This document shows positions 1 to 5,288 of a stretch of DNA of 5,469 nt, piece by piece (the stretch's first letter is position 1; every line of letters starts with the position of its first letter). This stretch comes from JAGMDK01 sp023128695 (GTDB taxonomy: Bacteria; Planctomycetota; Phycisphaerae; UBA1845; Fen-1342), in NCBI GenBank assembly GCA_030628805.1, contig DAOVQG010000312.1, positions 1 to 5,469 on the forward strand. Direction: 5' to 3'. The notes beneath the pieces were generated by a model, which saw nothing but the letters and a program-made list of their open reading frames with translations, was not told where the DNA came from and did not search any database. The translations under genes were made by a program, and so were the position numbers.

Positions 1-88
1 AGGCATCCTCATCAGGGAAGAAGCGATCGAACTCCTCGAAGGTGCGCGGATAATCGACCCCAGGAACAGGGCCCGCCATGTCTTCCAT
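1..88 (-). CDS. IS1595 family transposase, N-terminal fragment
   Basis: This short frame is read from ATG at 88 towards the left edge and is cut off by the window after 29 residues. The visible part, MEDMAGPVPGVDYPRTFEEF followed by DRFFPDEDA, matches the N-terminus of ISXO2/IS1595-type transposases. These typically open with a (G/I)DYPxTFxEFxxxFxxExAC stretch just ahead of a zinc ribbon and the DDE-type (ISXO2-like) catalytic domain. A second ATG at 79 is an alternative start. No strong ribosome binding site is visible. Only the N-terminus can be seen, so whether the transposase is intact is unknown. The family call rests on my recognition of this motif alone and is moderately strong; the zinc ribbon and catalytic residues lie outside the window. 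Confidence 0.65.
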   Translation of the reverse strand, partial: MEDMAGPVPGVDYPRTFEEFDRFFPDEDA

Positions 89-96
89 GGGAGCCC

Positions 97-125
97 ACAC
101 TACATGTTGTACGTACTTGCGTCAA
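97..125 (-). promoter_or_regulatory. Possible promoter of the IS transposase
   Basis: On the minus strand TTGACG (125-120) is followed after 17 bases by TAGTGT (102-97), a sigma70-like arrangement with a good -35 and a weak -10. It would start transcription about at the transposase start codon, which is very tight. The match could be chance. Confidence 0.2.
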
Positions 126-137
126 CCGGATACCCCC

Positions 138-557
138 TTATATCAATACCTTCTCCGCGGTCTCGGCAGTTCGGCAAACGTGGTCGTGTCCCGATTCCTG
201 CCATAATCGTCGCTTGCCGGTTTGCTTCTGAAAACGATTCGTTGTAAAGCTCTTGAAGTCCCGCAGCCAATCCTTCAGCGGCCTACCCGAATCCGCTGGC
301 GAGAACAGCACGTGAAGGTGGTCGGGCATCAATGTGAACCCGTACAGACGGTATCCCAGCTTGCGTGAATAGAACTCGACGTTCTCGCAAACTATTGCCG
401 CCAATCCATCATCGCGGAACGGTGCGCCCTCTTCCGCGCAGATCGTCAGATGGATATCCGCGTCGCCGGAGTAGTCGAAATCCGGTAAGCGCACGGCATG
501 GCTTTGGCCGTATGTGCTCAGGTTGCGTAGTGGGAACTTTTTCGTTGGTCGGGGCAT
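138..557 (-). CDS. REP-associated tyrosine transposase (RAYT, Y1_Tnp), truncated at the C-terminus
   Basis: This is a member of the IS200/IS605-like Y1 transposase superfamily. RAYTs nick single-stranded REP hairpins and are thought to spread them. The 139-residue product has the family core: GYRLYGFTLMPDHLHVLF around residues 68-85 with the HUH pair His80-Leu-His82, then the amphipathic helix near DWLRDFKSFTTNRF (97-109), then LWQESGHDHV (118-127) and EKVLI at the end. Relatives continue with a YI..NPVRAGLV-type segment after this point. Here the frame stops at once, with TAA formed where the IS1595-like end begins, so I read it as a gene split by that IS. The position where many relatives have the catalytic tyrosine (FKSYT-like) reads Phe104, so activity may be lost anyway. 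The start at 557 is preceded by GGTGAG, a fair ribosome binding site. Two GTAG hairpins, its likely REP substrates, lie just upstream. Confidence 0.8.
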   Translation of the reverse strand: MPRPTKKFPLRNLSTYGQSHAVRLPDFDYSGDADIHLTICAEEGAPFRDDGLAAIVCENVEFYSRKLGYRLYGFTLMPDHLHVLFSPADSGRPLKDWLRDFKSFTTNRFQKQTGKRRLWQESGHDHVCRTAETAEKVLI

Positions 558-570
558 GACTCACCATCTA

Positions 571-596
571 CGGCCGGTACGGGGCCCGGCCGCTAC
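571..596 (-). repeat. REP-like palindrome, copy 1 (GTAG hairpin)
   Basis: Read on the minus strand, the unit begins with the tetranucleotide GTAG, followed by a perfect 7-bp stem, CGGCCGG and CCGGCCG, around the 8-base loop GCCCCGTA. GTAG plus a GC-rich hairpin is the classic form of REP sequences recognised by RAYT proteins, and the RAYT start codon is 14 bases away. A second copy starts 31 bases further on. There is no T-run, so this is not a standard intrinsic terminator, although the hairpin could still affect mRNA 3' ends. Confidence 0.7.
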
Positions 597-601
597 GTTT
601 C

Positions 602-627
602 CGGCCGGTACGGGGCCCGGACGCTAC
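602..627 (-). repeat. REP-like palindrome, copy 2, overlapping the argS stop codon
   Basis: This is identical to copy 1 at 25 of 26 bases and in the same orientation. The single change gives one T/C mismatch in the stem. On the minus strand its GTAG occupies 627-624, and the TAG inside it (626-624) is the stop codon of argS. The element therefore starts precisely at the end of the coding sequence. Confidence 0.7.
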
Positions 628-2705
628 ATCCGCTCGATCACCTCAATCCCCAACAGCCCGAGCCCAAGCTTCAACGTCCGCGCCGTCAGATCGCACAGCC
701 GCATCCGGCTCAGGCGGGCGGCCTCATCCGGAGCCTTAAGCACCGGACAGGACTCGTAGAACCGCATGAACTCCGTCGCCAGATCGTACAAATACGTGCA
801 GAGCGTGTGCGGCGTCAGCTCGGCCGCGACCTGGTCAATCGCTTCGCGCAGCCGCGCCAGCCGGAGTGCTACAGCCCGCTCGGTCGGGTCCGCCAGCGCG
901 ATGGTCACGCCCGCGGCGTAAACATCCGGCGAACCGAAACGCTCGGCCGCCTTGCGATAGATCGAGCGAATCCGGGCGTAGGCGTACATCATGTACGGCG
1001 CGGTATTCCCCTGAAACGCCAGCATCTTGTCCCAACTGAACACGTAGTCGGAATTCCGATCGTTCCGCAGATCGGCGTACTTCACCGCCGCGATGCCGAC
1101 CCGCCGGGCAATCTCGCGCTTCTCCTCCAGCGTAAACGCCTCCTCAGCGCCTTCCTCGCCATGGTCCCCAGGTCTCTCGGCCCCTCGGCCCCTCTCTTCC
1201 AACAACGCAAACGCCCGCTTCTCGGCCTCATCGAGCAGATCGCGCAGCTTGACCGGCGTGCCCGCGCGGGTCTTGAGCGGCTTGCGATTCGTGCCGAGCA
1301 CGCTGCCGAACGTCACGTGCTCAACCGTCACGTCGTCGCCGATCCAGCCGGCAGCCCGGGCGGCGGCGAAGAACATCTCAAAATGCAGCTTCTGCCGGGC
1401 GTCGGTGACGTAGATCACACGCTTGGCGCCGAGTTCGTGAATCCGGTAGTGAATCGCCGCCAGGTCGGTCGTCGCGTACAGGTAGGCCCCGTCCGACTTC
1501 TGGATGATCATCGGCAGCATCTCGCCGTCGGGATTCTTGAACCGCGGCTCGCCCTTCTCGTCGTACATGAACACGCACACGGCGCCCCGATCATCGCGCA
1601 CTTCGGCCCAGGACCCCGTGGATCGCTCGTCAGCTTCGCGCGGCGGCAGCTTCTCGCGCAGCTCAGCCACCCGCGGCGCGAGCCGATCGTTATAGAAACT
1701 CTCGCCACACACGTCGGCCGGCTGGAGTAAGACGTCGAGCTTCTCGTAGATTTCGGTGAAGGCCTGCCAGCTCACGGCGCACATCTGTTCCCAGAGTCGC
1801 CGGGCCTCGGGCTCGCCGGACTGGAGCTGCCCGACGGCCAGGCGGGCCTCGCTGGCGAACTGCTCGTCCGTCTGGAAGCGCTCGTTGGCAGCTTTGTAAT
1901 CGGCAGCGATCGCGTCGACCACATCGGCGTGCGTCTCGGGCGTCGGCAGCGGGTTTTCGCGATACCAGCGAATCAGCAGGCCGAACTGCGTACCCCAGTC
2001 GCCGATGTGGTTTTGTCGAATGACTTCGTGTCCCTCGAACGCCAGCACGCGCGCGAACACGTCGCCGATGACCGTGCTCCGCAGGTGCCCGACGTGCATC
2101 TGCTTGGCGATGTTCGGCTGCGAGTAGTCGATGACAATCCGCCGCGGCTGCTCGACGGGCTGCAACCCAACGCGGTCGCTGGCAGCGTGGGAACGTGGGA
2201 ACGTGGGAACGTGGGAACGTGGGGACGTGGGAACGTGGGAACGTGGGAACGTGGGAACGTGGGAACGTGGGGACGTGGGAACGTGGGAACGTGGGGACGT
2301 GGGAACGTGGGAACGTGGGGACGTGGGAACGTGGGAACGTGTGTCCGGCTGTACTGTACTCTCAGGTTGCTCTGTTGGTGGCGCTGGGATCTCACCCAAA
2401 TACCGGGCGAGAAAGTCATCTTTGAGCCGAATGTTCAGGAATCCCGGCCCAGCAATCTCCAGCGGCTCAGCGATATCCGACAGTCGCGGCCTGACGGCGT
2501 CCTTGATCCGCTGGGCGATGTCCCGCGGCTTGGCTCTCAGCATCTTGGCCAGCGACATCGCCACGTTGCACTGATAATCCCCGAACATCGGGTCGCCCGC
2601 CGGCCGCAACGCCGGATCGATCTCGCCCGACTTGGTGCCGGCCACCTCCGCGACCGCAACGGCAAACCGCTGAGCCAGCAGGTTGTAAAGGTTGTCGTGT
2701 TTCAT
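624..2705 (-). CDS. argS: Arginine-tRNA ligase (arginyl-tRNA synthetase)
   Basis: A cytoplasmic class Ia synthetase that charges tRNA-Arg with arginine using ATP. The 693-residue protein has, in order: the N-terminal ArgS domain with GDYQCNVAM (42-50) and GPGFLNIRL (86-94); a repeat-filled linker; the catalytic domain with DYSQPNIAKQMHVGHLRST (193-211), whose HVGH (204-207) is the HIGH signature; KTRAGT (478-483) in place of KMSKS, as in many ArgS; and the DALR anticodon-binding domain, including AFQGNTAPYMMYAYARIRS and the typical ending LGLLGIEVIERM. I chose the ATG at 2705 because MKHDNLYNLLAQRF matches the usual N-terminus. The frame is open to an ATG at 2789, but those 28 codons read mostly through a heptamer repeat. 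No Shine-Dalgarno sequence is visible. The oddity is a linker extension at residues 123-172 made of (S)HVPT(F/S)PR octapeptides, encoded by an 8-bp tandem repeat. The family is usually 550-600 residues, so this copy is long. The frame is intact on both sides. Confidence 0.95.
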   Translation of the reverse strand: MKHDNLYNLLAQRFAVAVAEVAGTKSGEIDPALRPAGDPMFGDYQCNVAMSLAKMLRAKPRDIAQRIKDAVRPRLSDIAEPLEIAGPGFLNIRLKDDFLARYLGEIPAPPTEQPESTVQPDTRSHVPTSPRSHVPTSPRSHVPTSPRSHVPTFPRSHVPTSPRSHVPTFPRSHAASDRVGLQPVEQPRRIVIDYSQPNIAKQMHVGHLRSTVIGDVFARVLAFEGHEVIRQNHIGDWGTQFGLLIRWYRENPLPTPETHADVVDAIAADYKAANERFQTDEQFASEARLAVGQLQSGEPEARRLWEQMCAVSWQAFTEIYEKLDVLLQPADVCGESFYNDRLAPRVAELREKLPPREADERSTGSWAEVRDDRGAVCVFMYDEKGEPRFKNPDGEMLPMIIQKSDGAYLYATTDLAAIHYRIHELGAKRVIYVTDARQKLHFEMFFAAARAAGWIGDDVTVEHVTFGSVLGTNRKPLKTRAGTPVKLRDLLDEAEKRAFALLEERGRGAERPGDHGEEGAEEAFTLEEKREIARRVGIAAVKYADLRNDRNSDYVFSWDKMLAFQGNTAPYMMYAYARIRSIYRKAAERFGSPDVYAAGVTIALADPTERAVALRLARLREAIDQVAAELTPHTLCTYLYDLATEFMRFYESCPVLKAPDEAARLSRMRLCDLTARTLKLGLGLLGIEVIERM
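1177..1192 (-). repeat. Small octamer duplication inside argS
   Basis: TCGGCCCC occurs twice in tandem on the plus strand, within a short low-complexity insertion of ArgS (about residues 503-522, GRGAERPGDHGEEGAEE) just after the KTRAGT region. The same 8-bp period as the large tract may be a coincidence. Confidence 0.45.
2187..2338 (-). repeat. Octanucleotide tandem repeat (19 units) within argS
   Basis: Nineteen uninterrupted units of GTGGGAAC (plus strand) run end to end for 152 bp. Units 5, 11, 14 and 17 read GTGGGGAC; all others are identical. Because 8 is not a multiple of 3, three units (24 bp) encode an eight-residue cycle, and every reading frame of the minus strand gives the same octapeptide, (R)SHVPTFP. 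The variant base changes Phe to Ser in the argS frame. The tract falls in the linker between the N-terminal and catalytic domains, so it probably forms a flexible, Pro-rich surface loop. Gain or loss of a number of units not divisible by three would shift the frame of argS. Confidence 0.95.
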
Positions 2706-2747
2706 GGTGAGATAAGAGTAGCGAATAGCGAGTAGCGAGTTAAGAGT
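2706..2747 (-). repeat. Degenerate heptamer tandem repeat in the argS leader
   Basis: On the minus strand six 7-bp units abut the argS ATG. The core unit is ACTCGCT (twice), with ATTCGCT, ACTCTTA (twice) and, last, TCTCACC directly before ATG. The leader is pyrimidine-rich and has no purine-rich ribosome binding site. A related series precedes the start codon of the upstream gene at 3551-3585. The remaining gap to that upstream gene (2748-2848) shows nothing else convincing. Confidence 0.7.
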
Positions 2748-2848
2748 AAGGTTCGCAATTTCCGTGTCTACTGGAGCGTGGATTCGCATTCACTCGTTGT
2801 CGCACGACCGCGCACGGTCATTTAGATGTTGAAACGCGGGCGTCATCC

Positions 2849-3553
2849 TCAGCCGAACAATCCACGCCGCTGACGGGCCATTCTCTTGCGGGTCTCCTCG
2901 CGGGCGATCGTGACCGCGACCTCACGTTGCAAAATGCGCATGGATGCGGTCAAACGTCGGTGCAATGCCTTCACGCCGGTGTGAACAGCGAGAATAACAG
3001 CGATAAACAAAAGCAACATTCCGACCAAGTAGTCCAGGGAGTTGGTGTTGGGACCCCTTCCCCACCACGGATTACCCGCGCCGAACACCATAACGCCGAG
3101 TGTGAGTCCCCCGAACAGCAGCCCATAGAAGTGATATTTGGCCAACGCGCCGACCCAGCCGGGCTTGCCCAGGCACGACGAGCGGAACCGGGCCGCGAAG
3201 AGCACCCAAACGAACACCAGGCCGAACGCCGGAATTCCGAGGCTTACCAGGGAATCCAGGGCAAACCAGCGGCTATGTAATTCAATCCACAACTCCGACC
3301 AGAACGCCACTTGCAGCGGCACGCCGAAGAGCATCGCTCCAACACACAGTGCGGGGCTCGTTTCCATTTTGCGAAGTCGCTGGGTGATGATCTCGGCGGG
3401 GATTTCGACGTCGCCCACGGGGTTCAGATGGCCGCACTCCGGGCAGCGGAGCGGGTCGCCGGAGAGGCCGCGCAGGTTGTAGCCGCAGGTCAGACAGTAT
3501 AGGTCGCGATCGAGCGCGCGGGCAGCTTCGGGTTCTGGGGCGGCGTCGGACAT
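2849..3553 (-). CDS. Zinc-ribbon membrane protein of unknown function
   Basis: I cannot assign a function. The 234-residue product starts with an acidic stretch and then a four-cysteine zinc ribbon: Cys20-x2-Cys23-GYNLRGL and Cys37-x2-Cys40-G. This is the CxxCGYxLRGL...RCPECG form abundant in planctomycete membrane proteins. Four hydrophobic segments follow at about residues 68-88, 99-122, 142-162 and 173-193, giving a polytopic inner-membrane protein with, by charge, a cytoplasmic ribbon. The C-terminus (198-231) is a long, strongly basic helix rich in Arg that probably also lies in the cytoplasm. The gene is 143 bp upstream of argS on the same strand and divergent from murD. Cotranscription with argS is possible but not shown. 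The start at 3553 is followed at once by coding sequence typical of such N-termini; no Shine-Dalgarno sequence precedes it, only heptamer repeats. Confidence 0.85.
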   Translation of the reverse strand: MSDAAPEPEAARALDRDLYCLTCGYNLRGLSGDPLRCPECGHLNPVGDVEIPAEIITQRLRKMETSPALCVGAMLFGVPLQVAFWSELWIELHSRWFALDSLVSLGIPAFGLVFVWVLFAARFRSSCLGKPGWVGALAKYHFYGLLFGGLTLGVMVFGAGNPWWGRGPNTNSLDYLVGMLLLFIAVILAVHTGVKALHRRLTASMRILQREVAVTIAREETRKRMARQRRGLFG

Positions 3554-3585
3554 GAGATAAGGGTAGCGTGTTCAGAGTGAAGAGT
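3551..3585 (-). repeat. Degenerate heptamer repeat overlapping the start of the zinc-ribbon gene
   Basis: On the minus strand five 7-bp units, related to ACTCTTC, ACTCTGA, ACACGCT and ACCCTTA, lead into TCTCATG, whose last three bases are the start codon. The string CGCTAC(C/T)CTTATCTCA is shared almost exactly with the argS leader. Confidence 0.6.
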
Positions 3586-3630
3586 GAAGGCGATGGTCCA
3601 CCCCATAAACGATGATCCAGCGGATACGCG

Positions 3631-3659
3631 TTGACAGAGCACCAAGTGCAACGTATGGG
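3631..3659 (+). promoter_or_regulatory. Candidate murD promoter with a small palindrome in the spacer
   Basis: A perfect -35 hexamer, TTGACA (3631-3636), is followed after 17 bases by TATGGG (3654-3659), a poor -10. The spacer contains GCAC-CAA-GTGC (3639-3649) nested in CGTTG...CAACG (3629-3653), which could be an operator-like site. Transcription would begin only a few bases before the murD ATG and would leave out the ribosome binding site, so the assignment is weak. Confidence 0.3.
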
Positions 3660-3661
3660 TC

Positions 3662-3665
3662 AAGG
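3662..3665 (+). promoter_or_regulatory. Ribosome binding site of murD
   Basis: AAGG lies five bases before the ATG at 3671. It supports that start codon, and it contrasts with the two minus-strand genes, which show no such site. Confidence 0.45.
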
Positions 3666-3670
3666 TAATC

Positions 3671-5107
3671 ATGATCCAGGATTTCAATAACAAACGCGTT
3701 ACCGTCATGGGGCTCGGCCGCTTCGGCGGCGGGGTCGGCGTTACCCAATGGCTCGCCGCCGGGGGAGCAAAGGTTGTCGTCACCGACCTGGCGCCGCCGG
3801 AAAAGCTTCAGACCTCGCTCGATCAAATCGCCGACCTCGACGTTACCTGGCAGCTCGGCGGGCACGACGAGCGCGACTTCCGCGAAACCGACCTGGTCGT
3901 GGTGAATCCCGCCGTCCCGGATACTTCACCCTTCCTGCAAGCGGCCCGCGCGGCCGGCGTGCAAGTGACCACCGAGATCAACCTGTTCGTCGAACGTTGC
4001 CCGGCCCCCTGCATCGGCGTCACCGGCAGCGTCGGTAAAAGCACCGTCACCGCCATGATCCGGCACCTGCTCAATACGACGCTGGACCGATACGTCTGGA
4101 TGGGCGGGAACATCGGCCGCTCGCTCCTGCATACTCTCGATCAAATCAAAGCCGACGACCTCGCCGTGCTCGAACTCTCCAGCTTCCAGCTCCAACGCAC
4201 CCCCGCCGTCCGCTGGAGCCCTCACATCGCCGTCATCACCAGTATCACGCCCAACCACCTGGACTGGCACGGGGACTTCGCGGCGTATCAGGCGGCGAAG
4301 CTGAATATCCTTCGTTACCAGGACCCGCGGCGTGACGCCGTCATCGTGCAGGACACACCCGAGTTGCGGCAGGCCCTCGACGAGCTTGCTGACAGTGTGG
4401 CACCGGCTTCCAGCCGGTGTTTGCACAGAGTGGAAGCCGGTGCCGCACGTCATGATACAGCCCCTCACGGCTTGCCTCCCGTTTGGCATTACAAGCTGGA
4501 CGGTGACCTGCCCGTGGCCGCGGGCCAGGATCGGCGGCTGCGTTGGGAGGGTCTGAAGCTGAAAGTCCCCGGGCGGCACAATCGCGAAAACGCGGCGGCG
4601 GCGCTGACGGTCGCACACGTCCTCGGCGTCGCGGCCGAGGAGGCCAGCGACGCGCTGGCATCCTTCGAGGCCCTGCCCCACCGCTTGCAGCAGGTGGCCC
4701 GGCGCGACGGCGTGACTTACTGCGACGATTCCAAGTCAACGACCCCCGCGGCAGCCCTCACTGCCATGGCGGCAATCGAGTCGCCGTTGCTAATCATCCT
4801 CGGAGGGTATGACAAGGGCAGCGCTTTGAAACAGGTTGCCCAGGAAGCCGCCCGGCGGGCAAAGTTCGCCGCCTGCATCGGAACCACCGGCCCCGGGCTG
4901 GCGGAGGTGATACGCGCCGCCGGCGGGGAGGCCGAGGGGTGTGCCGACTTGTCGGCCGCGGTCGCGGCGTGTCGCCGACGCGCCCAGCCCGGCGATACCG
5001 TCCTGCTCTCGCCAGCCTGTGCTTCGTGGGATCAGTTCCCGGACTACCGCGTGCGGGGGGAGATGTTCGCTCGCTTAGCTCGGGGTGAGGCGGGCTCGGC
5101 AGGATGA
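3671..5107 (+). CDS. murD: UDP-N-acetylmuramoyl-L-alanine--D-glutamate ligase
   Basis: This cytoplasmic ATP-dependent Mur ligase adds D-glutamate to UDP-MurNAc-L-Ala in peptidoglycan precursor synthesis. All three domains are present in 478 residues. There is an N-terminal Rossmann-like domain with VTVMGLGRFGG (10-20). The central ATPase domain carries the P-loop GVTGSVGKST (116-125), GGNIGRSLL (145-153), LELSSFQL (167-174) and NHLDWHG (195-201), with Lys210 in the AAKL motif, where the family's carbamylated lysine sits. The C-terminal domain shows VPGRHNRENAAAA (299-311), LPHRLQQV (335-342), DDSKSTTPAA (352-361), LGGYDKGS (377-384) and LLSPACASWDQF (445-456). Two oddities stand out. The P-loop reads GSVGKST where the classic Mur form is GTNGKST. 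Residues 242-260 are encoded by a palindromic repeat inserted in frame in the variable stretch before VPGRHN. The gene stands alone here: no mraY, ftsW, murG or other dcw genes are adjacent. Confidence 0.95.
   Translation: MIQDFNNKRVTVMGLGRFGGGVGVTQWLAAGGAKVVVTDLAPPEKLQTSLDQIADLDVTWQLGGHDERDFRETDLVVVNPAVPDTSPFLQAARAAGVQVTTEINLFVERCPAPCIGVTGSVGKSTVTAMIRHLLNTTLDRYVWMGGNIGRSLLHTLDQIKADDLAVLELSSFQLQRTPAVRWSPHIAVITSITPNHLDWHGDFAAYQAAKLNILRYQDPRRDAVIVQDTPELRQALDELADSVAPASSRCLHRVEAGAARHDTAPHGLPPVWHYKLDGDLPVAAGQDRRLRWEGLKLKVPGRHNRENAAAALTVAHVLGVAAEEASDALASFEALPHRLQQVARRDGVTYCDDSKSTTPAAALTAMAAIESPLLIILGGYDKGSALKQVAQEAARRAKFAACIGTTGPGLAEVIRAAGGEAEGCADLSAAVAACRRRAQPGDTVLLSPACASWDQFPDYRVRGEMFARLARGEAGSAG
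4395..4448 (+). repeat. Palindromic repeat element inserted in frame in murD
   Basis: Two 18-base arms (4395-4412 and 4431-4448) are inverted copies of each other at 17 of 18 positions and enclose an 18-base loop. The left arm and loop also form a nested perfect hairpin, CACCGGC-TTCCA-GCCGGTG (4401-4419). From memory, the motif GGCACCGGCTTCCAGCCGGTG is a dispersed repeat in many planctomycete-type genomes, giving GWKPVPH when read on the other strand. It is translated here as part of MurD without breaking the frame. Confidence 0.8.
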
Positions 5108-5125
5108 GTGATCCACCGCCGGGCA

Positions 5126-5193
5126 GGTGAGCGGGCGCGGGAGGGCAAGGGAGGGCGCGGGAGGGCGCGGGAGGGCGAGGCTCCTGCCGAGCC
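5126..5193 (+). repeat. GC-rich repeat module, copy 1
   Basis: The module begins with GGTGAGCGGG, continues with four 10-bp units of GGGAGGGC plus two variable bases (5139-5178) and ends in GGCTCCTGCCGAGCC (5179-5193), which can fold as a 5-bp stem. The final 25 bases recur exactly at 5253-5277. Frames through it look open (REGEAPAEP-like or RARLLPSR-like) only because the repeat lacks stops. Confidence 0.8.
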
Positions 5194-5215
5194 GTACGTT
5201 CGATTTACTCCGGCG

Positions 5216-5277
5216 GGTGAGCGGGATGGCAAGGGAGGGCGAGGGATGGCAAGGGAGGGCGAGGCTCCTGCCGAGCC
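5216..5277 (+). repeat. GC-rich repeat module, copy 2
   Basis: It has the same order as copy 1: GGTGAGCGGG, four 10-bp units (5223-5262, here alternating GGGATGGCAA and GGGAGGGCGA), then the palindromic cap. A 22-base spacer (5194-5215) separates it from copy 1. Confidence 0.8.
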
Positions 5278-5288
5278 GGGGGCGCCGC

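Larger units (their letters stand above)
1..137 (-). mobile_element. End of an IS1595-like insertion sequence (partial, continues left)
   Basis: The segment holds the first 29 codons of an IS1595-type transposase preceded by only 49 bases of non-coding DNA, a compact layout normal for an IS end. The outer edge is placed at about 137 because the adjacent RAYT reading frame is cut there, and because the minus strand then begins with a G-run, GGGGGTATCCGGTTGACG, a plausible terminal inverted repeat. I cannot see the other end, so the inverted repeat and the target duplication are unverified. IS1595-family elements usually duplicate 8 bp. The candidate is about TGATATAA (minus strand, 145-138), or one base over. 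Confidence 0.6.

Noticed and set aside
88..140. A frameshifted RAYT C-terminus reading on past the TAA (YIRGYPVDAS-like)
   Set aside because: The similarity to the family's YI..NPV segment is slight, and a stop follows within about 14 codons. IS insertion explains the break better.
1264..1281. Missing KMSKS motif in ArgS as a sign of inactivation
   Set aside because: Many functional ArgS enzymes, including that of E. coli, have a KTRAG-type sequence in this place.
807..1730. A 307-codon plus-strand open frame antisense to argS
   Set aside because: It mirrors a well-supported argS frame in GC-rich DNA, shows no recognisable domain and has an Arg/Pro/Gly-rich shadow composition.
2187..2338. 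CRISPR array
   Set aside because: The units are contiguous 8-mers with no spacers, and they lie inside a coding frame.
1929..2735. Plus-strand frames with WERGNVGT repeats opposite argS
   Set aside because: They are open only because the octamer tract lacks stops in every frame; outside the tract they are shadows of argS.
2706..2789. N-terminal extension of ArgS starting at 2789
   Set aside because: The 28 extra residues come mostly from the heptamer repeat and do not resemble ArgS N-termini; the ATG at 2705 fits the family. It cannot be excluded formally.
2806..2819. Hairpin GACCG-CGCA-CGGTC downstream of the zinc-ribbon gene as a terminator
   Set aside because: The stem is only 5 bp with no T-run on either side, so it is too weak to call.
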